Source: Oligoflexia bacterium
GTDB lineage: Bacteria > Bdellovibrionota_G > JANQFH01
Reading direction: 5' to 3'
DNA length: 15,016 nucleotides
NCBI GenBank assembly: GCA_028277945.1
Contig: JANQFH010000053.1
Coordinates: 1 to 15,016, forward strand
Shown here: positions 7,690 through 15,016 of the stretch, in pieces
Layout: each line of letters begins with the position of its first letter
Position numbering within the stretch: position 1 is the first letter of the stretch
Notes under the pieces: generated by a model
Databases searched by the model: none
Told to the model about the DNA's origin: nothing
What the model saw: the letters and a program-made list of their open reading frames with translations, nothing else
Program-made: the position numbers and the translations under genes

Positions 7690-10600
7690 TTGGAAGAGCT
7701 TTTTAGTTTTTTTGAAAAACCAAGAAATCCTTCGAGTTTTAACTCAATTCAAGTCAAGATTGCCACTCCGGATAAGATTCGTGAATGGTCTTATGGAGAG
7801 GTGAGAAAACCGGAAACCATCAACTATCGGACGTTCAAACCAGAAAGAGACGGACTTTTTTGTGCCAAGATCTTTGGGCCGGTGAAAGACTACGAATGTA
7901 ACTGTGGCAAGTATAAACGTATGAAACACCGCGGTGTAGTCTGTGAGAAGTGTGGTGTTGAGGTTATTCAAAGTAAGGTACGTCGTGAACGGATGGGGCA
8001 TATAGAGCTCGCTACGCCGGTTGCCCATATTTGGTTCTTAAAAAGTCTTCCTAGCCGGATAGGCAACATATTAGACCTGAGCTTAAAGGATTTAGAAAAG
8101 GTTCTTTACTGTGAGTCCTATATTGTTATCAGCCCAAGCAAAACAAAATTAAATGAAAAGCAGTTGCTTAGTGAAGAAGAGTACCAAGAGGCACTTAATA
8201 ACTATGCCGATGATGAAGGTTTTGAGGCAGGAATGGGTGCTGAGGCCATCAAAGCGTTGTTGCAAAAGATAGACCTCAATAAGTTGTCGAAAAGCCTGCG
8301 TAAAGAGATGCTAAACACAAAGTCAGATGCGCAGCAGAAGAAGCATGCCAAAAGATTAAAAGTTGTCGAAGCCTTTCGCGCATCTGGGAATCGACCAGAG
8401 TCAATGATTCTTGATGTGGTCCCGGTCATTCCACCGGACTTGCGACCACTGGTACCTCTGGATGGTGGCCGTTTTGCTACCTCGGACCTCAATGACCTTT
8501 ACCGGCGTGTCATCAATCGTAACAATCGCCTTAAACGGCTCATTGAGTTGAATGCCCCAGATATCATTATTCGCAATGAAAAGCGCATGTTGCAGGAAGC
8601 GGTGGATGCGCTTTTTGACAACGGTAGGCGTGGCAAGACGATCCTTGGACCCAATAAACGTCCGCTCAAGTCACTCAGTGACATGCTAAAGGGTAAACAA
8701 GGTCGTTTTCGGCAAAACCTTCTCGGTAAACGCGTGGACTATTCTGGACGTTCAGTGATTGTCGTAGGTCCGGAACTTCGATTGCATCAATGTGGCCTTC
8801 CAAAGGTTATGGCGTTGGAACTCTTTAAACCTTTTATTTATAACAAGCTCGAAGAGAAAGGCTATGTAACAACCGTAAAGAGTGCCAAGAAGATGGTGGA
8901 GCAGGAGGTTTCTGAAGTATGGGATGTTCTTGAAGAGGTTATTCGTGAACATCCGGTACTACTCAACCGCGCGCCGACTTTGCACAGATTGGGAATTCAG
9001 GCGTTTGAACCGGTGTTGGTCGAGGGTAAGGCGATACAGCTGCATCCGCTTGTCTGTACTGCGTTTAATGCGGACTTTGATGGTGACCAGATGGCAGTTC
9101 ATGTGCCGCTGTCAGTGGAAGCGCAGATCGAAGCTCGTGTTCTTATGATGTCGACAAACAACATTCTCTCGCCAGCTCATGGTAAGCCGATTATCTTGCC
9201 AACCCAAGATATTGTCTTGGGACTTTATTACCTGACTCGCGAAAGACCAGCAGAACGCGGTGAAGGTAAACGCTTTGCTAGTCCAGAAGAAGTACATATG
9301 GCGTTGGAAGAAAACGTTATCAACCTACATGCAAAAATTAAGGTGTATATCCGCGGCAACCTAGAATCGACAACCGCCGGACGGGTCATTCTTTCTGAGA
9401 TTGTACCAGAAGAAGTGCCTTTTCATCTTATCAATCGCACCATGGACAAGAAGGCGCTGGCGGAACTTGTGGACCGTTGCTATCGATTAGCTGGCAACAA
9501 GAAAACGGTTATTCTTGCTGACAAATTGATGTTGCTCGGGTTTGAAAATGCAAAGAGAGCTGGCATTTCCATCTGTATTGATGACATGGTGATTCCTGAA
9601 AGGAAAGAGGATTTGCTCCGAGACAGCGGTGCCGAGGTGCGTAAGATCCAAGATCAGTATCGTGAAGGACTTATCACCGATGGCGAGCGTTACAATAAGA
9701 TCGTCGATATCTGGGCGCAGGTTGGCGACGAAATTGCCAATGAGATGATGCAGGAACTTGGAAGTGAATACATAGAAGACGAGAAGGGTAAAAAGGTATC
9801 TGTTCCGACCTTTAATCCGATCTATATCATGGCTGACTCAGGGGCGCGTGGTAGCGTAGCACAAATTAGACAGCTTGCTGGTATGCGTGGACTTATGGCC
9901 AAACCGTCGGGTGAAATTATTGAGACCCCGATTACCTCAAATTTTAAGGAGGGACTATCGGTACTCCAGTACTTTATTTCGACACATGGTGCACGGAAAG
10001 GACTGGCCGACACCGCACTGAAAACAGCTAACTCAGGTTACCTGACCCGGCGTTTGGTCGATGTTGCCCAGGATGCAGTGATTACCACATCTGACTGTGG
10101 AACCATGGATGGCATTGAAATGAGTTCGTTGGTTGAGGCCGGTGAGATTATTGAATCTTTAGGTGAGCGCGTGTTGGGTCGAGTAACCCTTGAGCCCATT
10201 CGTGATCCTTACACTAATGATGTCATTGTGCCGGAAAAAACCGAAATTACAGAAGAGATTGTTAGTAAGATTGAAGCAACCGGAATCGAAAAGGTTAAAA
10301 TCCGTTCGGTGCTAACCTGCCAGGCAGAACGTGGCATTTGTGCTCTATGTTACGGGCGCGACTTATCACGTGGCCACCTGGTGAATAAAGGAGAGACTAT
10401 CGGTATTATTGCCGCACAGTCAATTGGTGAGCCGGGGACTCAGCTGACGATGAGAACTTTTCATATTGGTGGTACAGCAACACGGCGAGTAGAACAGTCT
10501 CGTTTGGAGACTCGATACGGCGGCACGACAAAATTAATCAATGTTACCATTGTCAAAAATCGTGAAGGGTCTTTTACAGTGATGAACCGCAATGGCGAGT

Positions 10601-11862
10601 TGGCGATATTGGACGACGGCGGTCGTGAGCGGGAACGCTACTCCTTAACCTATGGCGCCAAGATGATGGTTGATGAAGGGAGCAAGACGGAACCCGGGCA
10701 GCTAATTGCTGAGTGGGATCCCTATACGATTCCTATTCTTACCGAGGTTGGCGGCACACTGAAGTTTGCTGACATCGTTGAGGGTAGGACAATGCAAGAG
10801 CAAGTCGATGCCGTTACTGGGTTGTCGCGCAAGGTGATTACGGAGAGCAAGGATGTCGACCGTCGACCACGACTTATCGTTAGCCCAGATGAGAAGGATG
10901 CCGCCTCAGGAAAATCTGAAATGAGTTATCTGTTGCCGGTAGGTGCCAATATTTTTGCAGCGGAAGGAGACCGGGTACAAGCGGGAGATGCTGTGGCAAA
11001 GATACCGCGTGAAACTACCAAAACAAAAGATATTACCGGTGGTCTGCCGCGTGTTGCTGAGCTGTTTGAAGCCAGGAAACCAAAGGAAGTGGCAATTATC
11101 AGTGAGATTGATGGGGTTATCTCTTTTGGAAAAGACGTTAAGGGCAAACGCCGTGTAATCGTTACGCCAGGAGTAGGCGAGCCACGAGAGTATCTTGTCC
11201 CCAAGGGTAAACACGTCAGTGTTTTAGAGGGTGACCATATCCGAGCTGGAGAGGCTCTCATGGATGGCTCCGCGAACCCGCATGATATTCTCTCTGTCTT
11301 GGGAGAAAAGGAACTTGCCAAATACTTGGTCGATGAAATTCAGGAGGTCTACCGGCTGCAAGGTGTCTCTATCAACGACAAGCATATTGAGGTGATCGTG
11401 CGGCAGCTGTTGAAGAAGGTAAGGATTAAAGATGTCGGCGATACGCTGTTTTTGGTGGGTGAGCAGGTAGAGAAACACGAATTCAAGCGAGTGAACGAGG
11501 AGATGGCCAAAGAGGGGACGAGGCCGGCGACGGCAGAACCATTGCTGCTAGGCATCACCAAGGCGAGCCTGAGTACGGAGAGCTTTATCTCCGCAGCCTC
11601 TTTTCAAGAGACGACCAAAGTCTTTACCGAGGCGGCCATCAACGGAAAAGTTGATTACTTACGAGGGCTTAAAGAAAACGTCATCATGGGGCGGTTGATT
11701 CCTGCGGGCACAGGAGTGCCTTACTATCAGCGTCTCAACATCAGTGTACATGGGGATCAACCAAGCGACGTGGACGAGATTGAACCGCAGGAGTTAGAGG
11801 CAACCCTTGCACCGGCGATCGGCAGCGAAGCAGCCGTGGTCAGTGGCGATGCAAAGCAATAA
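7690..11862 (+). CDS. rpoC: DNA-directed RNA polymerase subunit beta' (TTG start)
   Basis: RpoC forms the clamp and the catalytic centre of RNA polymerase. The 1390-residue protein starts at TTG with [14 protein letters not shown], matching deltaproteobacterial homologues. The N-terminal zinc site uses Cys70, Cys72, Cys85 and Cys88. The catalytic NADFDGD at 460-466 supplies Asp462, Asp464 and Asp466 for Mg2+. The second zinc site uses Cys803, Cys877, Cys884 and Cys887. The bridge helix / trigger loop region includes [20 protein letters not shown] from residue 908. A sandwich-barrel insert (SI3-like) fills about 929-1115 inside the trigger loop, before [17 protein letters not shown] at 1118. 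All key residues are intact. The tail after VPYYQRLNI is acidic and Ala-rich. It is co-transcribed with rpoB, as in nearly all bacteria. Confidence 0.99.
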   Translation: MEELFSFFEKPRNPSSFNSIQVKIATPDKIREWSYGEVRKPETINYRTFKPERDGLFCAKIFGPVKDYECNCGKYKRMKHRGVVCEKCGVEVIQSKVRRERMGHIELATPVAHIWFLKSLPSRIGNILDLSLKDLEKVLYCESYIVISPSKTKLNEKQLLSEEEYQEALNNYADDEGFEAGMGAEAIKALLQKIDLNKLSKSLRKEMLNTKSDAQQKKHAKRLKVVEAFRASGNRPESMILDVVPVIPPDLRPLVPLDGGRFATSDLNDLYRRVINRNNRLKRLIELNAPDIIIRNEKRMLQEAVDALFDNGRRGKTILGPNKRPLKSLSDMLKGKQGRFRQNLLGKRVDYSGRSVIVVGPELRLHQCGLPKVMALELFKPFIYNKLEEKGYVTTVKSAKKMVEQEVSEVWDVLEEVIREHPVLLNRAPTLHRLGIQAFEPVLVEGKAIQLHPLVCTAFNADFDGDQMAVHVPLSVEAQIEARVLMMSTNNILSPAHGKPIILPTQDIVLGLYYLTRERPAERGEGKRFASPEEVHMALEENVINLHAKIKVYIRGNLESTTAGRVILSEIVPEEVPFHLINRTMDKKALAELVDRCYRLAGNKKTVILADKLMLLGFENAKRAGISICIDDMVIPERKEDLLRDSGAEVRKIQDQYREGLITDGERYNKIVDIWAQVGDEIANEMMQELGSEYIEDEKGKKVSVPTFNPIYIMADSGARGSVAQIRQLAGMRGLMAKPSGEIIETPITSNFKEGLSVLQYFISTHGARKGLADTALKTANSGYLTRRLVDVAQDAVITTSDCGTMDGIEMSSLVEAGEIIESLGERVLGRVTLEPIRDPYTNDVIVPEKTEITEEIVSKIEATGIEKVKIRSVLTCQAERGICALCYGRDLSRGHLVNKGETIGIIAAQSIGEPGTQLTMRTFHIGGTATRRVEQSRLETRYGGTTKLINVTIVKNREGSFTVMNRNGELAILDDGGRERERYSLTYGAKMMVDEGSKTEPGQLIAEWDPYTIPILTEVGGTLKFADIVEGRTMQEQVDAVTGLSRKVITESKDVDRRPRLIVSPDEKDAASGKSEMSYLLPVGANIFAAEGDRVQAGDAVAKIPRETTKTKDITGGLPRVAELFEARKPKEVAIISEIDGVISFGKDVKGKRRVIVTPGVGEPREYLVPKGKHVSVLEGDHIRAGEALMDGSANPHDILSVLGEKELAKYLVDEIQEVYRLQGVSINDKHIEVIVRQLLKKVRIKDVGDTLFLVGEQVEKHEFKRVNEEMAKEGTRPATAEPLLLGITKASLSTESFISAASFQETTKVFTEAAINGKVDYLRGLKENVIMGRLIPAGTGVPYYQRLNISVHGDQPSDVDEIEPQELEATLAPAIGSEAAVVSGDAKQ

Positions 11863-11866
11863 GGGC

Positions 11867-11896
11867 TTGACATTGCATGGAAATTCTTGATAGATA
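11867..11896 (+). promoter_or_regulatory. Candidate sigma-70 promoter for the str operon (rpsL onward)
   Basis: A perfect -35 hexamer TTGACA (11867-11872) is followed, after 18 nt, by TAGATA (11891-11896) with an extended -10 TG at 11888-11889. The -10 match is only 3 of 6, compensated by the consensus -35 and the TGN element. It sits just after the rpoC stop in the longest intergenic gap of the window. Transcription would start near 11903, giving a leader of about 28 nt to the rpsL ATG. The motifs are visible; promoter activity is inferred. Confidence 0.5.
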
Positions 11897-11930
11897 ACAA
11901 CACTTTTTTGCGTGAGTTCGGGAGTAAGGG

Positions 11931-12302
11931 ATGCCAACGATCAACCAGCTAGTACGTAAAGGACGCAAGCGGCTTAAACGCAAGTCATCGGCGCCGGCAT
12001 TGACAAGGTCGCCGCAGCGCCGAGGGGTATGCATTCGTGTGTTTACCGCCACGCCAAAGAAGCCGAACTCAGCACTGCGTAAGGTTGCGAGAGTGCGTTT
12101 GACCAATGGTTATGAAGTCACTTCCTATATTCCTGGCGAGGGACATAATCTGCAAGAACACAGTGTCGTTTTGATTCGTGGTGGCCGGGTGAAGGATTTG
12201 CCTGGTGTTCGCTATCATATTGTGCGCGGTACCTTGGATACGGGTGGCGTCCAAAACCGCAAGAAATCTCGCTCAAAGTATGGCTCAAAGAAGGGCTCTT
12301 AG
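11931..12302 (+). CDS. rpsL: 30S ribosomal protein S12
   Basis: S12 lies at the decoding centre and controls accuracy and streptomycin response. The 123-residue protein begins [18 protein letters not shown], an ordinary start. The decoding loops are intact: [11 protein letters not shown] with Lys43/Lys44, and [13 protein letters not shown] with Lys88 and Asp89, the residue often methylthiolated in bacteria. The lysines at the classic streptomycin-resistance positions are the sensitive, wild-type residues. The C-terminal tail is basic and Ser/Lys-rich. A GGGAG SD at 11920-11924 lies 6 nt upstream. This is the first gene of the str operon, preceded by a candidate promoter, and rpsG follows after 22 nt. 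Confidence 0.98.
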   Translation: MPTINQLVRKGRKRLKRKSSAPALTRSPQRRGVCIRVFTATPKKPNSALRKVARVRLTNGYEVTSYIPGEGHNLQEHSVVLIRGGRVKDLPGVRYHIVRGTLDTGGVQNRKKSRSKYGSKKGS

Positions 12303-12324
12303 GTTCATTCCGGAGTTTTAATAG

Positions 12325-12795
12325 ATGTCAAGACGGCAACGTATGGAGAGAAGAAAGATCGTTCCGGACGCTAAATATGACAGCCGGCTCGTGGCGAAGT
12401 TTGTCAACAGCTTGATGTTGAGAGGCAAAAAGTCTGTAGCGGAACGAGTCTTCTATTCAGCACTTACGACGATCGCAGACAAGACAAAACAGGATCCCAT
12501 GGAGATCTTTCGTAAGGCAGTCGACAATGTGAAGCCGATGCTTGAAGTAAAATCGCGACGGGTTGGCGGCGCCACTTATCAGGTGCCGGTGGAAGTACGT
12601 GCTTCTAGAAGAGAAGCCTTGAGTATTCGTTGGATTATCACAAATGCTAAGAAACGTGTCGGCAAGAGTATGCAAGAAAAACTCTCTGAAGAGCTTGTGG
12701 ATGCGTATAACAAACGCGGTGCTTCCATCAGAAAGAGAGAAGAGACACATAAGATGGCAGAGGCCAACAAGGCTTTTGCTCACTACCGCTGGTAA
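12325..12795 (+). CDS. rpsG: 30S ribosomal protein S7
   Basis: S7 nucleates assembly of the 16S rRNA 3' domain (the head) and contacts E-site tRNA. In E. coli it represses the str message by binding between rpsL and rpsG. The 156-residue length is standard. Landmarks are the basic N-terminus [34 protein letters not shown], the [20 protein letters not shown] loop, and the C-terminal [18 protein letters not shown] at 12312-12315 is 9 nt from the ATG. The 22-nt rpsL-rpsG gap is far shorter than the E. coli S7 target region, so the same autoregulation cannot be read from the gap alone. Confidence 0.98.
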   Translation: MSRRQRMERRKIVPDAKYDSRLVAKFVNSLMLRGKKSVAERVFYSALTTIADKTKQDPMEIFRKAVDNVKPMLEVKSRRVGGATYQVPVEVRASRREALSIRWIITNAKKRVGKSMQEKLSEELVDAYNKRGASIRKREETHKMAEANKAFAHYRW

Positions 12796-12825
12796 GTGAA
12801 TTGTTAAAGAGAGCGTATATTTTTA

Positions 12826-14907
12826 ATGGAACAAGCAAAAAAACATATCCCTTTGGAGAGGGTTCGCAATATTGGCATTATGGCTCATATTGATGCGGGC
12901 AAAACCACGTCGACCGAACGTATCCTCTACTACACGGGTAGGCTGTACAAGATTGGCGAAGTTCATGAGGGTACGGCGACGATGGACTGGATGGAGCAAG
13001 AGCAAGAGCGAGGTATTACGATTACCTCTGCCGCGACAACTTGTTTTTGGCAAGACCACCGTATCAACATTATCGATACTCCAGGTCATGTTGACTTTAC
13101 GGTCGAGGTTGAGAGGAGCCTGCGAATCTTAGACGGTGCTGTAGCAGTCTTCTGTGCCGTTGGCGGGGTTGAGCCTCAATCCGAGACAGTGTGGCGACAA
13201 GCAGATCGCTATAAGGTGCCGAGACTCGCCTTTGTAAACAAGATGGACAGGGTTGGTGCTGATTTCGAGAGCGTTCTGCAACAGATCGGAGAACGGCTGG
13301 GAGCGCAAACACTGCCTTTGCAAACTCCTGTTGGCTCCGAAAACGAATTTAACGGCATGATTGATCTGGTTACCATGAAGGCATTCGTCTATGAGGAAGA
13401 GGATGTCGACAAAGACCCAGAGATTCTCGATGTACCAGACGAATACCGCGAGGAGGCTGAGACGGCTCGAGAGAAGATGTGTGAAATACTTGCCGAAAAC
13501 GACGAGCATTTCATGGAGCTCTTTCTTGAGGGTAATTACGATGATATCAACGAGATCAGACAGGCGATTAGGCGAGCGACCATTGCTTTCCAAGTGGTGC
13601 CGGTCTTTTGTGGTAGTGCTTTTCGTAATAAAGGGGTACAGCCACTTTTGGATGGTATTGTGCACTATCTGCCAAGTCCAATCGATTTGCCACCAGTAAA
13701 TGGAGTCTCTCCGAAAGACCGCAGTGTTCAACTTGAACGAAAACCGGAAGTCTCCGAACCATTCAGTGCTTTGGCATTTAAGATAATGACAGATTCCTAC
13801 GTCGGTCATTTAACATTTTTAAGAATATATTCCGGCACTCTGAATTCAGGAGACCAGATATTTAATTGCAATAAACAAAAGAAAGAACGCATTGGCCGAC
13901 TCTTGCTTATGCATGCTAATAAACGTGAAGAGATAAAGACAGCAGGTGTGGGTGATATTATTGCTGCTGTGGGACTTGCCAACAGTGCAACAGGCGACAC
14001 GCTTTGTGATATCAAAAATCAGATCCTGTTAGAAAATATTAAATTTCCCGAGCCTGTAATTTCTATCGCGATCGAACCCAAGACTAAGGCTGATCAGGAA
14101 AAACTAGGTGCAAGTCTCGCAAAGCTAGCAAATGAAGATCCGAGTTTTCGAGTTAAGACGGATGACGAGACCGGACAGACAATTATATCGGGTATGGGAG
14201 AGTTGCATCTTGAAATAATCACCGATCGTCTATTGCGCGAATTCAGGGTGGGTGCAAACGTTGGCAAACCCCAAGTTGCATACAAAGAGACGATTAGTAA
14301 GGAAGTCGATGTTGAGGGCAAATTTATACGTCAGACCGGTGGGCGTGGTCAGTATGGCCATGTTAAGGTAAAGATGTCGCCTTTGGATTCTGGCGAGAGA
14401 TTTGTTTTCGAAAACGAGATCAAAGGCGGCGCCGTTCCTCGGGAATATATTAACCCCGTAAAAGCTGGTATTCAGGAAGCTATGGAGACCGGGTTACTCG
14501 GTGGTTTCCCGGTAGTTGATGTCAAGGTGGTTTTGTACGATGGCTCCTACCATGATGTCGATTCATCGGAGATGGCTTTCAAGGTTGCAGGCAGCATGGC
14601 GTTTAAAAATGGCCTAAAGCAAGCTGCTGCTGTCTTGTTGGAACCCATCATGAAGGCAGAAGTGGTCACTCCGGAGGAGTTTCTCAGTAATGTCATGGGA
14701 GACCTCAATTCTCGGCGAGGCAAGGTTCTTGGTATGGAAATGCGTGGCAATTCTCAGGTCATTGCTTGCGAGGTACCACTTGCGGAAATGTTTGGATATG
14801 CGACAGATCTACGGTCACTGTCGCAGGGACGGGCATTATATACCATGGAATTTTCTCATTACAGTAAGATACCAGCACAGATAGCTGAAACTATTTTGAG
14901 CAAATAG
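12826..14907 (+). CDS. fusA: Elongation factor G (canonical EF-G)
   Basis: EF-G is the GTPase that drives tRNA-mRNA translocation and, with RRF, ribosome recycling. The 693-residue protein is of normal length. The GTPase motifs are G1 AHIDAGKTT (20-28), switch I running through [12 protein letters not shown] to RGITI (44-66), G3 DTPGH (84-88) and G4 NKMD (138-141). Domain II follows at about 300-400, domain III near 410-485 ([10 protein letters not shown]), and domain IV from about 486, with the tip loop [12 protein letters not shown] holding His576. Domain V ends the protein. All signatures point to the housekeeping factor, not a FusA2 or TetM paralogue. The SD is weak (GAGAG at 12809-12813, 12 nt upstream). 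A short A+T-rich patch occurs at 13801-13880. tuf follows after 24 nt. Confidence 0.99.
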   Translation: MEQAKKHIPLERVRNIGIMAHIDAGKTTSTERILYYTGRLYKIGEVHEGTATMDWMEQEQERGITITSAATTCFWQDHRINIIDTPGHVDFTVEVERSLRILDGAVAVFCAVGGVEPQSETVWRQADRYKVPRLAFVNKMDRVGADFESVLQQIGERLGAQTLPLQTPVGSENEFNGMIDLVTMKAFVYEEEDVDKDPEILDVPDEYREEAETAREKMCEILAENDEHFMELFLEGNYDDINEIRQAIRRATIAFQVVPVFCGSAFRNKGVQPLLDGIVHYLPSPIDLPPVNGVSPKDRSVQLERKPEVSEPFSALAFKIMTDSYVGHLTFLRIYSGTLNSGDQIFNCNKQKKERIGRLLLMHANKREEIKTAGVGDIIAAVGLANSATGDTLCDIKNQILLENIKFPEPVISIAIEPKTKADQEKLGASLAKLANEDPSFRVKTDDETGQTIISGMGELHLEIITDRLLREFRVGANVGKPQVAYKETISKEVDVEGKFIRQTGGRGQYGHVKVKMSPLDSGERFVFENEIKGGAVPREYINPVKAGIQEAMETGLLGGFPVVDVKVVLYDGSYHDVDSSEMAFKVAGSMAFKNGLKQAAAVLLEPIMKAEVVTPEEFLSNVMGDLNSRRGKVLGMEMRGNSQVIACEVPLAEMFGYATDLRSLSQGRALYTMEFSHYSKIPAQIAETILSK

Positions 14908-14917
14908 AACTTACGAT

Positions 14918-14923
14918 AAGGAG
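14918..14923 (+). promoter_or_regulatory. Ribosome binding site of the second tuf
   Basis: AAGGAG is spaced 8 nt from the ATG at 14932, in the 24-nt fusA-tuf gap. This near-ideal site contrasts with the weak SD of fusA, in keeping with the much higher cellular level of EF-Tu than of EF-G known from other bacteria. Confidence 0.85.
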
Positions 14924-14931
14924 CGATATAT

Positions 14932-15016
14932 ATGGGCAAGGAGAAGTTTGACAGGTCGAAGCCTCACATCAACGTAGGTACGATAGGTCATGTTGATCAT
15001 GGTAAGACGACGTTAA
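14932..15016 (+). CDS. tuf: Elongation factor Tu, N-terminal end (copy 2, cut by window edge)
   Basis: The first 28 codons are visible, from [20 protein letters not shown] to VDHGKTTL, including the P-loop GHVDHGKT that binds GTP phosphates. Residue 2 is Gly where Ala or Ser is more usual. The gene closes the str operon (rpsL-rpsG-fusA-tuf) and is the second tuf in the window; the tail of the first copy ends at 198. The two fragments cover opposite ends of the protein, so their identity to each other cannot be judged here. The gene continues past the window edge. Confidence 0.98.
   Translation, partial: MGKEKFDRSKPHINVGTIGHVDHGKTTL

Noticed and set aside
11862-11877. Possible sigma-54 element before rpsL (GG at 11863-11864, TTGCA at 11873-11877, correct spacing)
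   Set aside because: The -12 part matches but the -24 element lacks CACG, and sigma-54 control of a ribosomal operon is unlikely; the overlapping sigma-70 motif explains the site better.
11904-11909. T6 run after rpoC as a factor-independent terminator
   Set aside because: No G+C-rich inverted repeat precedes it; it also lies downstream of the candidate promoter within the rpsL leader.
12796-12825. TATATT in the rpsG-fusA gap as a promoter -10 box
   Set aside because: No convincing -35 hexamer at suitable spacing, and it lies inside a conserved operon.
13129-13809. 226-codon open frame on the minus strand inside fusA
   Set aside because: It lies wholly antisense to conserved EF-G sequence, has no recognisable motif, and is explained by codon bias of the sense gene.

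Overview
This window is a conserved housekeeping block: the RNA polymerase / ribosomal protein / elongation factor cluster of a bacterium. All genes are on the + strand, in this order: 3' end of tuf (EF-Tu copy 1), tRNA-Trp(CCA), secE, nusG, rplK (L11), rplA (L1), rplJ (L10), rplL (L7/L12), rpoB, rpoC, rpsL (S12), rpsG (S7), fusA (EF-G), and the 5' end of a second tuf. Nothing is broken or inserted. I see no mobile element, CRISPR array or factor-independent terminator.

The organism looks like a member of the Deltaproteobacteria in the broad sense (Desulfobacterota, Myxococcota, Bdellovibrionota, SAR324 or similar). Three things suggest this. RpoB and RpoC carry proteobacterial-type lineage inserts. 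The RpoC N-terminus reads like deltaproteobacterial homologues. The tuf / tRNA-Trp / secE / nusG order is common in that group. The three-segment SecE of about 126 residues recalls Myxococcota or Gammaproteobacteria rather than the short single-segment SecE of Geobacter-like bacteria. The rpmG gene often found between tuf and tRNA-Trp is absent. This placement comes from memory of family sequences and is tentative.

Layout: (a) 1-300, the EF-Tu tail and tRNA-Trp, linked by a 25-nt gap. (b) 301-1341, secE and nusG, starting almost directly at the tRNA 3' end. (c) 1342-3494, rplK, rplA, rplJ and rplL, with very short gaps that leave no room for the usual L1 and L10 autoregulatory leader RNAs. 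(d) 3495-11862, rpoB and rpoC. A possible hairpin covers the rpoB ribosome binding site, and rpoC starts with TTG. (e) 11863-11930, the longest true gap (68 nt), which holds the only decent promoter candidate. (f) 11931-15016, the str operon (rpsL, rpsG, fusA, tuf). No gene-free stretch exceeds 70 nt.

The genes make the core of information processing: RNA polymerase beta and beta', NusG coupling it to the ribosome, the L11 / L10 / L7/L12 stalk that recruits EF-G and EF-Tu, the S12 and S7 proteins of the decoding and head regions, the two GTPase factors, and a translocon subunit. I found no undescribed system. The points worth a second look are regulatory: the tRNA leader that mimics its own acceptor stem, the near-leaderless secE message, SD hairpins at rplL and rpoB, the compact junctions, and the internal promoter.
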